A DNA stretch of 64,000 nucleotides, taken from NCBI RefSeq assembly GCF_004137255.1, contig NZ_SDWT01000004.1, forward strand, positions 62,001 through 126,000, given 5' to 3'. The stretch is from Nocardioides oleivorans. GTDB taxonomy: Bacteria > Actinomycetota > Actinomycetes > Propionibacteriales > Nocardioidaceae. Positions 24,181 to 32,096 of the stretch are shown here, in pieces; the first letter of the stretch is position 1, and the number at the start of each line of letters is the position of its first letter. Below the pieces are notes generated by a model, which saw only the letters and a list, made by a program, of their open reading frames with translations, ran no database searches and was not told the origin of the DNA. The position numbers were made by a program, and so were the translations under genes.

Positions 24181-25340
24181 TGGCCGGCGGGAGCCTCCGG
24201 GTCAGCCGGACCGGACGGGTCCACGGGAGTGTCCAGCGGGTCGCTCAGCGGGTCGCCGGCGGCAGCCGCGCGGGCGGACTTCCCCGGGTTGGCCGCGATC
24301 TGGGCCTCCGCGATCGCCTGCTGGACGGCGGCGTTGGTGGCCGTCATCTCGGGGTCGTCGGAACGACGCGGCAGCTGCGGCTCCGTGGGGCCCATGTCGA
24401 CGCGCTTGCGCGGCGAGGCGTCCTTCGGGATGCCGGCGATCTCGTGGATCGAGGAGCCGAGACCCTCCATCGCCTTGGTGATCTCCGAGGGGATGACCCA
24501 CACCTTGTTGGCGCTGCCCTCGGCGATCTTCGGCATCATCTGGAGGTACTGGTAGGCCAGGAGCGACTGGTCGGGCTGGCCGTCGTGGATCGCCTGGAAG
24601 ACGGTCTGGATGGCCTGGCCCTCACCCTGGGCCCGCAGGATCGCGGCCTCGCGGTCGGCCTGGGCACGCAGGATCAGCGATTCGCGGTCACCCTCGGCGT
24701 TGAGGATCGACGACTGCTTGTTGCCCTCGGCGGTGAGGATGGCGGACTGGCGCTGGCCCTCGGCGGTGAGGATGAGGGCACGCTTGTCGCGGTCGGCGCG
24801 CATCTGCTTCTCCATCGCGTCCTTGATGGACGGCGGCGGGTCGATGCCCTTGATCTCGACGCGGTTGACGCGGATGCCCCACTTGCCGGTGGCCTCGTCG
24901 AGCACGCCGCGCAGGCCGCTGTTGATCTCGTCGCGGCTGGTGAGCGTCTGCTCGAGGTCCATGCCACCGACGATGTTGCGCAGGGTGGTCATGGTGAGCT
25001 GCTCGACGGCCTGGATGTAGTTGGCGATCTCGTAGGTCGCGGTCACCGGGTCGGTCACCTGGAAGTAGATGACGGTGTCGATGGACACGACCAGGTTGTC
25101 CTCGGTGATCACCGGCTGCGGCGGGAAGCTCACGACCTGCTCGCGCAGGTCGATGAGGTAGCGCACCTTGTCGATGAACGGGACGACGATGTTGAGGCCC
25201 GCGGGCAGCGTGCCCTTGTACTTGCCGAACCGCTCGACGATGGCTGCGCGTGCCTGGGGCACGATCCGGACCGTCTTGGCGAGCATGACGACCACGAACA
25301 GGATGACGAGCAGGAACAGGACCAGCAGTGCTGTGCCCAT
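24177..25340 (-). CDS. SPFH/band 7 (slipin-like) membrane protease-associated protein
   Basis: A 387-residue stomatin-like protein: one N-terminal membrane helix (ALLVLFLLVILFVVVMLAKT), the band 7 domain from VRIVPQARAAIVERFGKYKG, and a helical region with repeated ILTAEGxRQS-type units that forms coiled coils in oligomers. The C-terminal 100 residues are low-complexity (Pro, Ala, Asp). Proteins of this kind assemble large ring scaffolds in the membrane and work with NfeD-type partners, which is the gene 82 bp upstream. GGGGGAGTTCC precedes ATG 25340. Confidence 0.93.
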   Translation of the reverse strand: MGTALLVLFLLVILFVVVMLAKTVRIVPQARAAIVERFGKYKGTLPAGLNIVVPFIDKVRYLIDLREQVVSFPPQPVITEDNLVVSIDTVIYFQVTDPVTATYEIANYIQAVEQLTMTTLRNIVGGMDLEQTLTSRDEINSGLRGVLDEATGKWGIRVNRVEIKGIDPPPSIKDAMEKQMRADRDKRALILTAEGQRQSAILTAEGNKQSSILNAEGDRESLILRAQADREAAILRAQGEGQAIQTVFQAIHDGQPDQSLLAYQYLQMMPKIAEGSANKVWVIPSEITKAMEGLGSSIHEIAGIPKDASPRKRVDMGPTEPQLPRRSDDPEMTATNAAVQQAIAEAQIAANPGKSARAAAAGDPLSDPLDTPVDPSGPADPEAPAGQ

Positions 25341-25422
25341 GGAACTCCCCCGATCTTTCTGTGTGTTGCCTTGGGTGGTGCTGATGCAGGATCTGGCTGG
25401 TGAGGCCGGTGGAGCCGGCCGG

Positions 25423-25884
25423 TCAGGGCTCGAGCGTCGCCACCGGGTGGACGTAGGCGGTCGCGCCCTTGATCTGGAGGATCTCGACCGTGTCGCCGGG
25501 TGCGATGCGCAGCGTCTCGTCGTAGGGCAGCGCGCTCCAGATCTCGCCGCCGGCCTTGATCCGGCCGGCCGCGAGACCGGTGATCTCCTCGGTGACCATG
25601 GCCCGGGTGCCGACGAGCTTGCCGTGGCCGAGCGAGAGCTCGGGTCCGTTGTGCAGCCGCTTGACGAAGGTCGGGCGCACGAAGGCGAGCATCGCGACCG
25701 AGGCGCCGAGCGCGAGCACGATCTGCAGGACCACGGGCAGGCCCAGGATCGCGGCGACCATGCCGATCACCGCGCCGGCCGCCAGCATGGCCAGGATCAG
25801 GTCCAGGCTGAACATCTCGGCGACCCCGAGCGCGATCGACAGCGCCAGCCACGTCTCCCAGAGATGGTCGCGGATCCAGTCCAT
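25423..25884 (-). CDS. NfeD-like OB-fold membrane protein
   Basis: A 153-residue short NfeD protein with three N-terminal helices (ETWLALSIALGVAEMF, LILAMLAAGAVIGMVAAILG, VLQIVLALGASVAMLAFVRP) and a C-terminal OB-fold (LVGTRAMVTEEITGLAAGRI to DTVEILQIKGATAYV). NfeD proteins are the usual genetic and physical partners of SPFH proteins, here directly downstream. TAGGGT ends 6 nt before the ATG. Confidence 0.92.
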   Translation of the reverse strand: MDWIRDHLWETWLALSIALGVAEMFSLDLILAMLAAGAVIGMVAAILGLPVVLQIVLALGASVAMLAFVRPTFVKRLHNGPELSLGHGKLVGTRAMVTEEITGLAAGRIKAGGEIWSALPYDETLRIAPGDTVEILQIKGATAYVHPVATLEP

Positions 25885-25890
25885 GACCAG

Positions 25891-25896
25891 ACCCTA
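25891..25896 (-). promoter_or_regulatory. -10-like TAGGGT for nfeD
   Basis: TAGGGT ends 6 nt before ATG 25884; probably starts the NfeD-SPFH-TauE operon. Confidence 0.55.
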
Positions 25897-25913
25897 TCCA
25901 GTCACTGTTGATT

Positions 25914-26705
25914 TCACCGGGCAGGACGGCGGCGCGCGGCGAACCGGTCGTCGGCCCGGCTGAGCAGCAGTGGCATCGCGAACGTCTCGGACAGCGTCTC
26001 GGCCGTGACCACGTCGTCGACGGGTCCGGCGTCGACCACGCGCCCCTCCCGCAGGAGCAGGGCGTGGGTGAAGCCGGGCGGGATCTCCTCGACGTGGTGG
26101 GAGACCAGCACGGTCGCCGGCGAGTCGGGGTCCATCGCCAGGTCGGAGAGGGTCGCGACGAGGTCCTCGCGACCACCGAGGTCGAGCCCGGCCGCGGGCT
26201 CGTCGAGGAGCAGCAGCTCGGGGTCGGTCATCAGGGCGCGGGCGATCTGGACGCGCTTGCGCTCGCCCTCGCTCAGGGTGCCGAACGTGCGGTCGAGCAG
26301 GTGGCCGGCCCCGACCTCCTGCAGCAGCGCGGTCGCGCGGTCGTGGTCGAGGTCGGCGTACTCCTCGCGCCACCGGCCCACGACCCCGTAGGACGCGGAC
26401 ACGACGACGTCGCGGACCAGCTCGGGCTTCGGGATGCGGTCGGCGAGCGCTGCGCTGGTCAGGCCGATGCGCGGTCGGAGCTCGAAGACGTCGGTCGTCC
26501 CGAGCACGACGTCGAGGATCCCGGCGACGCCGGAGGTGGGGTGGATCTGCGCACCCGCGACCTGGAGGAGGGTCGTCTTCCCGGCGCCGTTGGGCCCGAG
26601 GACGACCCAGCGCTCGTCCTCCTCGACCTGCCAGCTGACGTCGTCGAGCAGCAGCGACCGGCCTCGGCGCACCGTGACCCCTGCGAACTCGATGACGGCG
26701 ACCAT
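25914..26705 (-). CDS. ABC transporter ATP-binding protein (ModF/YejF-like, cytosolic)
   Basis: A 263-residue ATPase: Walker A LGPNGAGKTTLLQVAG, signature FGTLSEGERKRVQIARAL, Walker B ELLLLDEPAAGLDLGGRED and the switch His in VLVSHHVEEIPPGFTHALLL. The phrase HHVEEIPPGFTHALLL is typical of a widespread actinobacterial ATPase annotated as an iron- or molybdate-type component with no permease next to it, as here. Substrate and partner permease unknown. ATG 26705 is supported by TAGGGT ending 7 nt upstream; the frame continues upstream as Arg/Pro-rich noise. Confidence 0.9.
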   Translation of the reverse strand: MVAVIEFAGVTVRRGRSLLLDDVSWQVEEDERWVVLGPNGAGKTTLLQVAGAQIHPTSGVAGILDVVLGTTDVFELRPRIGLTSAALADRIPKPELVRDVVVSASYGVVGRWREEYADLDHDRATALLQEVGAGHLLDRTFGTLSEGERKRVQIARALMTDPELLLLDEPAAGLDLGGREDLVATLSDLAMDPDSPATVLVSHHVEEIPPGFTHALLLREGRVVDAGPVDDVVTAETLSETFAMPLLLSRADDRFAARRRPAR

Positions 26706-26712
26706 GGGCGCC

Positions 26713-26718
26713 ACCCTA
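26713..26718 (-). promoter_or_regulatory. -10-like TAGGGT for the ABC ATPase
   Basis: TAGGGT ends 7 nt before ATG 26705. Confidence 0.55.
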
Positions 26719-26770
26719 TCCAGCAGGTGCTGCGGGGCCGGCCCGGACACGGCGGTCACGCACCGCCGAG

Positions 26771-26776
26771 TAGCCT
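26771..26776 (+). promoter_or_regulatory. -10-like TAGCCT for the 245-residue hypothetical
   Basis: TAGCCT ends 8 nt before ATG 26785. Confidence 0.5.
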
Positions 26777-26784
26777 CGCCGGCG

Positions 26785-27522
26785 ATGTCTGCCTCGTCGT
26801 CCTCCGGTGGGTCCTTCTCCGCTGCCCTCGCGCTGCCGCACTCCGCGACGCTGGCGTGGTGGCTCACCGCGTGGCTGCGCGGGCACGAGCAGACCGACCA
26901 CGTGCTCGACGCCTGGGTCGACGACACCCACCTCCTGGCCGGAGGCTCCGCGATGGACCTGCTGGTGCGCGCCCGCGGGACCGGGGCGTCGTCCGCCGGC
27001 ATCGCGCTGCCCGTCGAGGGTGACCTCCTGGGGCTGGGCGGACCGCGTGCGTTCAACGAGGCCGCGCTCGAGGCCGGACAGGCCGTCGTCGTCGGCGACC
27101 TCGGGCTGGTGCCGGAGGAGCAGGGCGAGACGGTGCAGTGGCACGCGGGCGAGGCAGCGCGCCGTCAGCTGCCCGACGTCGGCGAGGCCGATCGCGGGCT
27201 GCGGGAGTCGCTGCTCGGCGCTGCCGGCGACCTGGCCGACCTCGACGTCGCGCGCTGGCGGCCGGAGGCGGCCGACGCGCTGATGAACCTGCACCACCGG
27301 CCGCACCTCGACGCGCCGCTGGGCACCCCGCCGCGGTGCGTGGACCTCGCCGCACGCGGGCTGCAGGCGTGGGCCATCGTGGACCTCGCGCTCGCCGACG
27401 ACGGCGGCGCGGTGTCGTCGTACGAGATCGAGCGGCGTCGTGAGCTCCTCCGACCTCTCGGCCGTGCGGCACGTCGCGCGATCGTCGCGGCCTGCTCGCC
27501 CGAGGTGTGGCCGGAGCGCTAG
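26785..27522 (+). CDS. Conserved-looking hypothetical protein (245 aa)
   Basis: I do not recognise a named domain. The protein is soluble, with a Ser-rich N-terminus, then HSATLAWWLTAWLRGHEQTD, a glycine-containing central part (GIALPVEGDLLGLGGPRAFN) and a C-terminal helical segment with YEIERRRELLRPLGRAARRA. No Cys cluster or nucleotide loop is visible. Codon use is normal for the window and the start has its own -10-like element. It is divergent from the ABC ATPase (80 bp) and convergent with the VOC gene. Confidence 0.75.
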   Translation: MSASSSSGGSFSAALALPHSATLAWWLTAWLRGHEQTDHVLDAWVDDTHLLAGGSAMDLLVRARGTGASSAGIALPVEGDLLGLGGPRAFNEAALEAGQAVVVGDLGLVPEEQGETVQWHAGEAARRQLPDVGEADRGLRESLLGAAGDLADLDVARWRPEAADALMNLHHRPHLDAPLGTPPRCVDLAARGLQAWAIVDLALADDGGAVSSYEIERRRELLRPLGRAARRAIVAACSPEVWPER

Positions 27523-27542
27523 TCGCGACGCCGGGCGGTCCG

Positions 27543-27899
27543 TCAGCGGGTGGCCCAGACGCCGAGGACGGTGCCGCCCGGGTCGCTGAACTCGAACCGG
27601 CGACCGCCAGGGAACTCGTAGGGCGGCGCGGTGACGGTGCCGCCGGCTTCCTGCACGGCCGTGACGGTGGCGTCGAGGTCGTCGGAGTAGAGCAGCACGA
27701 GCGGCCCACCGGGGCTCGGCGTGCCGGTCGCACTGAGGCCGCCGACCTCGCCGTCGCCCGACGGTGCCCGGATGCCGGCGTAGTCGGGGCCGTAGTCGTT
27801 GAACTGCCAGCCGAACGCCCGCTCGTAGAACGCCCTGGCCGCGGCCAGGTCGTCCGTGCTGATCTCGATGTAGTCGATGGTGTGGTGGACAGGACTCAT
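27543..27899 (-). CDS. VOC (glyoxalase/bleomycin resistance) family protein
   Basis: A 118-residue single-unit VOC protein starting HHTIDYIEISTDDLAAARAF, with FYERAFGWQFNDYGPDYAGI in the middle and RRFEFSDPGGTVLGVWATR at the end, so it carries two beta-alpha-beta-beta-beta modules. Candidate metal ligands are His/Glu in the first strand and Glu in FEFSDP. It could be a metal-dependent lyase, dioxygenase or binding protein; nothing nearby assigns it. TAGCGT ends 8 nt before the ATG. Confidence 0.88.
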   Translation of the reverse strand: MSPVHHTIDYIEISTDDLAAARAFYERAFGWQFNDYGPDYAGIRAPSGDGEVGGLSATGTPSPGGPLVLLYSDDLDATVTAVQEAGGTVTAPPYEFPGGRRFEFSDPGGTVLGVWATR

Positions 27900-27907
27900 G
27901 CCGGTCG

Positions 27908-27913
27908 ACGCTA
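27908..27913 (-). promoter_or_regulatory. -10-like TAGCGT for the VOC gene
   Basis: TAGCGT ends 8 nt before ATG 27899. Confidence 0.45.
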
Positions 27914-27957
27914 CGACGGGGGGCCGACAGCGCACCCCTGACCAGCCCGGGACGCAG

Positions 27958-27994
27958 CACCGCCCGGGTCCTGCTGGGCAGGACCCGGGCGGTG
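27958..27994 (-). terminator. Strong hairpin after the DUF805 gene
   Basis: A perfect 17-bp stem: CACCGCCCGGGTCCTGC (27958-27974) and its complement at 27978-27994, with a 3-nt loop, 24 nt downstream of the DUF805 stop. No T run follows, but the stem is the strongest in this stretch. Confidence 0.75.
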
Positions 27995-28018
27995 CCGGCG
28001 GTGCGTGGTGCTGGTGGG

Positions 28019-28450
28019 TCAGCCGTTGTACTGGCCGCTGCCGTAGGCCGGCGGCGGGGGCGGCGGGTAGCCGCCGGCAGCACCGGTCTTCGGGTTCGGG
28101 CCGTACTGGTTGTCGCCCGGCTTGGAGTCGGAGGCGAACCAGACGATGAGGATGATCCAGCCGATGATCGGGATGATCCAGAGCAGCTGCAGCCATCCGC
28201 TGCGACCGGTGTCGTGGAGGCGCCGCGCGCCGACCGCGAGGTTCGGCACGAGCAGGGCGAGGCTCGCGATGGTGCCGATCAGGCCGTTGCCGGAGCCGAA
28301 GTCGGTGCCGAGGACGTTGTCGAGGATGCTCGCGATGATCGAGACGATCAGCCCGAACAGCACGAACCACCAGTACTCGGAGCGACGAGCGCGACCGTTG
28401 AAGTCGGCGTACTTGTTCAGACAGGTCTTGACGGCTGTCTGGAAGTCCAT
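28019..28450 (-). CDS. DUF805 membrane protein
   Basis: A 143-residue DUF805 protein. The diagnostic N-terminus FQTAVKTCLNKYADFNGRAR leads into SEYWWFVLFGLIVSIIASIL, followed by RRLHDTGRSGWLQLLWIIPI and a last helix, then a Pro-rich cytosolic tail (GGYPPPPPPAYGSG). Function unknown for the family. AGGGGGT precedes ATG 28450. It is divergent from serB with 104 bp between. Confidence 0.93.
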   Translation of the reverse strand: MDFQTAVKTCLNKYADFNGRARRSEYWWFVLFGLIVSIIASILDNVLGTDFGSGNGLIGTIASLALLVPNLAVGARRLHDTGRSGWLQLLWIIPIIGWIILIVWFASDSKPGDNQYGPNPKTGAAGGYPPPPPPAYGSGQYNG

Positions 28451-28538
28451 GGAAACCCCCTGTGAGTGGGCGGACCCAGATCGGGCCCGCAGACGTGAGA
28501 AACCTAGGGCATCGGCGGGGCCGGGGACCAGCACCGAC

Positions 28539-28544
28539 TAGCCT
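28539..28544 (+). promoter_or_regulatory. -10-like TAGCCT for serB
   Basis: TAGCCT ends 10 nt before ATG 28555, a slightly longer gap than most in this window. Confidence 0.45.
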
Positions 28545-28554
28545 GTCCCCCACC

Positions 28555-29769
28555 ATGGAAGACGAGCCGAAGACTCTTCTGGTCACCCTCACGGGCAAGG
28601 ACCGGCCCGGCGTCACCTCCTCGATCTTCGGGGCCCTGTCCGCCGCCGGGGTCGAGGTCCTCGACATCGAGCAGATCGTGCTCCGGCGCCGTCTCGTGCT
28701 CGGCATCCTGGTCACCGCGCCGCGGGACTGGAAGAAGCTGCGCGACGTGATCGAGCGCACCGCCGCCGAGCTCGACATGTCGGTCGAGGTCGACCGCGGG
28801 GCCGGCGACAACCGCAGCCGGCCCGGCGAGCGCTCGCACATCACGATCATCGGCAGCCCCCTGAAGGCGTCCGCGATGGCAGCCGTCGCGGGGCGGATCG
28901 CCGACGCGGGCGCCAACATCGACCGGATCGAGCGGATGGCGCGCTACCCGGTCACGGCCCTCGAGCTGCACGTCTCCGGCGCCCCCGCGGAGGCGCTGCG
29001 CCCGGTGCTCGCGGCAGAGGCGGTCCGCCTCGGCATCGACCTCGCAGTGCAGCGAGAGTCGCTGCACAGGCGCGGGGTGCGCCTCATCGTGATGGACGTC
29101 GACTCCACGCTCATCCAGGGCGAGGTGATCGAGATGATCGCCGCCCACGCCGGGCAGGAGGCCGAGGTCGCGCGGGTCACCGAGGCCGCGATGCGGGGTG
29201 AGCTCGACTTCGAGCAGTCGCTGCGCGAGCGGGTGGCCCTCCTCGAGGGTGTGCCCGCGTCCGCGCTCGACGAGGTCTACGCCTCGATCGTCCTCGCGCC
29301 GGGGGCCCGCACGATGGTCCGGACGCTGCGCCGCCTGGGCTACCGGTTCGCGATCGTGTCCGGCGGGTTCAGCCAGATCACCGACCGGCTCGCAGCCGAC
29401 CTCGGCATCCACTTCGCCCGCGCCAACGAGCTCGAGATCGTCGACGGGCACCTCACCGGCCGGATCGTCGGCGACGTCGTCGACCGGGCCGGCAAGGCGG
29501 CCGCGCTGCGCGAGTTCGCCGCGGAGGTCGGCGTACCCCTCGACGCCACGATCGCCATCGGCGACGGCGCCAACGACCTCGACATGATCGAGGCAGCCGG
29601 TCTCGGCATCGCCTACAACGCCAAGCCGATGGTGCGCGACGCGGCGCTCACCTCGGTCAACGTGCCCTACCTCGACTCGGTGCTCTACCTGCTCGGGATC
29701 TCCCGCGAGGAGATCGAGGACGCCGACGCCGAGGTCGGCATCGTCACGCCCGCGCCCCTGCTGGGCTGA
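28555..29769 (+). CDS. serB: Phosphoserine phosphatase with two ACT domains
   Basis: Last step of serine synthesis: O-phosphoserine to serine plus phosphate. Two N-terminal ACT domains (about 7-80 and 94-165, starting LLVTLTGKDRPGVTSSIF and HITIIGSPLKASAMAAVAG) likely bind serine for feedback control. The HAD phosphatase follows with motif I VMDVDSTLIQGEVI (nucleophile Asp181, acid Asp183), motif II IVSGGFSQITD and motif IV AIGDGANDLDMIEAAG. At 404 residues it matches the mycobacterial SerB2 type. Its 3' end overlaps the convergent methyltransferase gene by 26 bp. Confidence 0.96.
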   Translation: MEDEPKTLLVTLTGKDRPGVTSSIFGALSAAGVEVLDIEQIVLRRRLVLGILVTAPRDWKKLRDVIERTAAELDMSVEVDRGAGDNRSRPGERSHITIIGSPLKASAMAAVAGRIADAGANIDRIERMARYPVTALELHVSGAPAEALRPVLAAEAVRLGIDLAVQRESLHRRGVRLIVMDVDSTLIQGEVIEMIAAHAGQEAEVARVTEAAMRGELDFEQSLRERVALLEGVPASALDEVYASIVLAPGARTMVRTLRRLGYRFAIVSGGFSQITDRLAADLGIHFARANELEIVDGHLTGRIVGDVVDRAGKAAALREFAAEVGVPLDATIAIGDGANDLDMIEAAGLGIAYNAKPMVRDAALTSVNVPYLDSVLYLLGISREEIEDADAEVGIVTPAPLLG

Positions 29770-30529
29770 TCCCGACCGCGACGCACCCACCGATCTCCTC
29801 GTCCTCGACGACCGCGGTCGCCAAACCGGCGGCGGTCATCGCCGCCGTCGTCGCCTCGGCCTGCGAGGGGCTGGTCTCGACGAGCAGCACTCCCCCGGGT
29901 GCCAGCCAGTCAGGGGCACCCGTGGCGAGCCTGCGGTGGAGGTCGACCCCGTCGGGACCACCGTCGAGGGCCGCGTGCGGCTCGTGGTCGCGGGCCTCGG
30001 GCGGCATGTCGGCGATCCGGTCGGTCGGGACGTAGGGAGCGTTCGCGGCGAGCACGTCGACCCGCCGGCGCAGGTGCCGCGGGAGCGCGTCGTAGAGGTC
30101 GCCCTCGTGGAGCGCGGCGGTGGGTGCGTTGGTGCGCGCGCAGTCCAACGCCGCCCTGCTCAGGTCGGCGACGTGCAGCTCGCCGACGTCCTCGACGCAG
30201 GCGGCGACCGGCGCCACGCCGCAGCACATCTCCAGCACCACCGGCGATCGGCGCCGACTGACGTGGGCGATCGTCGTCCGGGCCAGCAGCTCGGTGCGGC
30301 GGCGTGGCACGAAGACCCCCGGCGCGACCACGAGCCGCCGGCCGAGGAAGTCCACCCAGCCGAGCACGGTCTCCAGCGGCTCTCCGGCGACCCGGCGGGC
30401 CACCAGCTCCTCGAGGTCCTGCGGCGTGGCCGCCGCGGCTGTGAGCAGCGTGGCCTCGTCCTCGGCCCACACGCAGCCCGCCCCGCGGAGCCGCTCGACG
30501 GTCCCGGGGCCGGTGTCGGGCGACCTCAC
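29744..30529 (-). CDS. PrmC/HemK-like putative protein N5-glutamine methyltransferase
   Basis: SAM-dependent methyltransferase of 261 residues. A helical N-terminal domain of about 75 residues precedes the Rossmann core, with PLETVLGWVDFLGRRLVVAP, FVPRRRTELLAR and VLEMCCGVAPVAACV. The catalytic NPPY loop of true PrmC reads NAPYVP here, and motif I has MCCG where most have LGTG. These changes mark the divergent actinobacterial paralogue family rather than the release-factor methyltransferase itself. GTG 30529 overlaps the SixA gene stop (GTGA), so it is translated with that gene. Confidence 0.85.
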   Translation of the reverse strand: MRSPDTGPGTVERLRGAGCVWAEDEATLLTAAAATPQDLEELVARRVAGEPLETVLGWVDFLGRRLVVAPGVFVPRRRTELLARTTIAHVSRRRSPVVLEMCCGVAPVAACVEDVGELHVADLSRAALDCARTNAPTAALHEGDLYDALPRHLRRRVDVLAANAPYVPTDRIADMPPEARDHEPHAALDGGPDGVDLHRRLATGAPDWLAPGGVLLVETSPSQAEATTAAMTAAGLATAVVEDEEIGGCVAVGISPAGARA

Positions 30530-31080
30530 GCGTCGACGACGTGGAACGCCTTCAGGCGCCCCGTGCCGGGGCCGAGGTCGGCCCACGGAACGTCGACCTC
30601 GAAGACCGCGAGCGCCGAGGTCGGGAACCCGCGGGTGATCATCCCGGTCGACGCGTCGTCGTCGCCGTCGCCGTCGTCGAGGAGCTCGGCGACGTAGGCC
30701 ATGGTCGGGTTGTGCCCGACGACCACGAGCGTCCGCACCGCGGGATCGATCTCATGCACCAGGTCGAAGGCGGAGTCGGCGCCCGCGGCGTAGAGCGCGG
30801 CGGAGAAGTCGGGCGCGCAGTCCCAGCCGGCCGCGCCGGACAGCTCCGCCCAGGTGTCGCGGGTGCGCTGCGCGTCGGAGACGAGCGCCGCGTCGGGCAC
30901 CACGGCCTGCTCCGCCAGCCACCGCCCTGCGGCCGCTGCGTCGGCCCGACCGCTCGGCGCCAGGGAGCGCTCGTGGTCGGACGGCGCGACCGACTCGGCC
31001 TTGGCGTGACGCATGACCACCAGCCGGCGTACGCCGTCGTCGCGACCCCCGGCCGCGTCACGGTTGCCTGACTCCTGCAT
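30526..31080 (-). CDS. SixA-like histidine phosphatase
   Basis: A 184-residue RHG-family phosphatase. The phospho-acceptor His is in LVVMRHAKAES, the second catalytic His in LVVVGHNPTMAYVAELL, and the Arg in SDAQRTRDTW. The small size fits SixA, which removes phosphate from phosphohistidine proteins, though sugar- or nucleotide-phosphate substrates are possible. It is divergent from the cyanophycinase gene and heads a two-gene unit with the methyltransferase. Confidence 0.88.
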   Translation of the reverse strand: MQESGNRDAAGGRDDGVRRLVVMRHAKAESVAPSDHERSLAPSGRADAAAAGRWLAEQAVVPDAALVSDAQRTRDTWAELSGAAGWDCAPDFSAALYAAGADSAFDLVHEIDPAVRTLVVVGHNPTMAYVAELLDDGDGDDDASTGMITRGFPTSALAVFEVDVPWADLGPGTGRLKAFHVVDA

Positions 31081-31100
31081 GGCCCCACCCTTCCAGCCGC

Positions 31101-31106
31101 TAGCCT
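31101..31106 (+). promoter_or_regulatory. -10-like TAGCCT for cphB
   Basis: TAGCCT ends 7 nt before ATG 31114 in the 33-bp divergent gap. Confidence 0.55.
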
Positions 31107-31113
31107 GCCTGTC

Positions 31114-32067
31114 ATGCCCAGGGGACCACTCATGATCATCGGTGGCGCCGAGGACAAGGTGCGCAAGCCGACGATCCTCAAGCACTTCGTCGCCCTCAGC
31201 GGCGGCCGCGACGCGCGCATCGCCGTCATCCCGACGGCCTCGTCGCTCGGTCGCGAGGTGGTCGAGGTCTACGACGCGCTCTTCACCAAGTTCGGTGCGG
31301 CCGCGGTCGACGCGGTGCGGCCGGAGTCGCGCGAGCAGGCCCACGATCCGGCCCTGGTGAAGGCGATCGACGAGGCCACCGGCGTCTTCATGACCGGGGG
31401 CAACCAGCTCAAGCTGTCCTCCATCGTGTGCGGCACGCCGGTGGGCGAGGCGATCCTGCGCGCCCACGAGCGCGGCGCGGTGGTCGCCGGCACGTCGGCC
31501 GGAGCGAGCATCCAGTCGTCGCACATGGTCGCCTTCGGCGTCGGCGGCGCGACCCCGAAGCAGCGGATGACGCAGGTGGCGGCCGGGCTCGGGCTCGTCG
31601 GCGAGACCGTCATCGACCAGCACTTCGACCAGCGCAACCGCTACGGCCGGCTGCTGATGATCGTCGCCCAGAGCCCGCAGCTGCTGGGCATCGGCGTCGA
31701 CGAGGACACCTGCGGCCTCGTGGAGGACGTCGACGGCGACCTCGTCATGCGCGTGCTGGGCAAGGGCGCGGTGACGATCTTCGACGGCTCCCGGATGGTG
31801 TCCAACGCCTACGAGGCCAAGCGGTCCTCGCCGCTGCTGGCCAGCGGCGTCGTCTTCCACACGCTGCCCGAGGGTGCCGTCTTCGACCTCACGACCAGGG
31901 CGCTCGTGGCCCAGCAGCCGGCGGTCGACCCCGAGGAGGCCGACGAGCTGGCCGAGGCCGGACGTGACCTGCGCCAGCTGGCCCGCGACATCGCCGCTGC
32001 CGACGCCACCCCGGCAGCGATCGCACGACGCCTCAAGAAGCGTCGTACACCCCCCACCTCTTCATAA
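31114..32067 (+). CDS. cphB: Cyanophycinase
   Basis: Serine peptidase of family S51 that cleaves cyanophycin to beta-Asp-Arg dipeptides. The nucleophile is Ser128 in VVAGTSAGASIQSSHM; other family landmarks are LMIIGGAEDK at the start, IPTASS, GVFMTGGNQLKLSSIVCGT and DQHFDQRNRYGRLLMIV. The protein has 317 residues and no signal peptide, so it should act on intracellular polymer. The last 60 residues form an extra helical, Arg/Lys-rich tail (IARRLKKRRTPP). cphA begins 29 bp downstream behind GGAGGAAC, so the two form an operon for making and mobilising the polymer. Confidence 0.95.
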   Translation: MPRGPLMIIGGAEDKVRKPTILKHFVALSGGRDARIAVIPTASSLGREVVEVYDALFTKFGAAAVDAVRPESREQAHDPALVKAIDEATGVFMTGGNQLKLSSIVCGTPVGEAILRAHERGAVVAGTSAGASIQSSHMVAFGVGGATPKQRMTQVAAGLGLVGETVIDQHFDQRNRYGRLLMIVAQSPQLLGIGVDEDTCGLVEDVDGDLVMRVLGKGAVTIFDGSRMVSNAYEAKRSSPLLASGVVFHTLPEGAVFDLTTRALVAQQPAVDPEEADELAEAGRDLRQLARDIAAADATPAAIARRLKKRRTPPTSS

Positions 32068-32096
32068 GTCCACCCCCAGACGCACGGAGGAACTGC

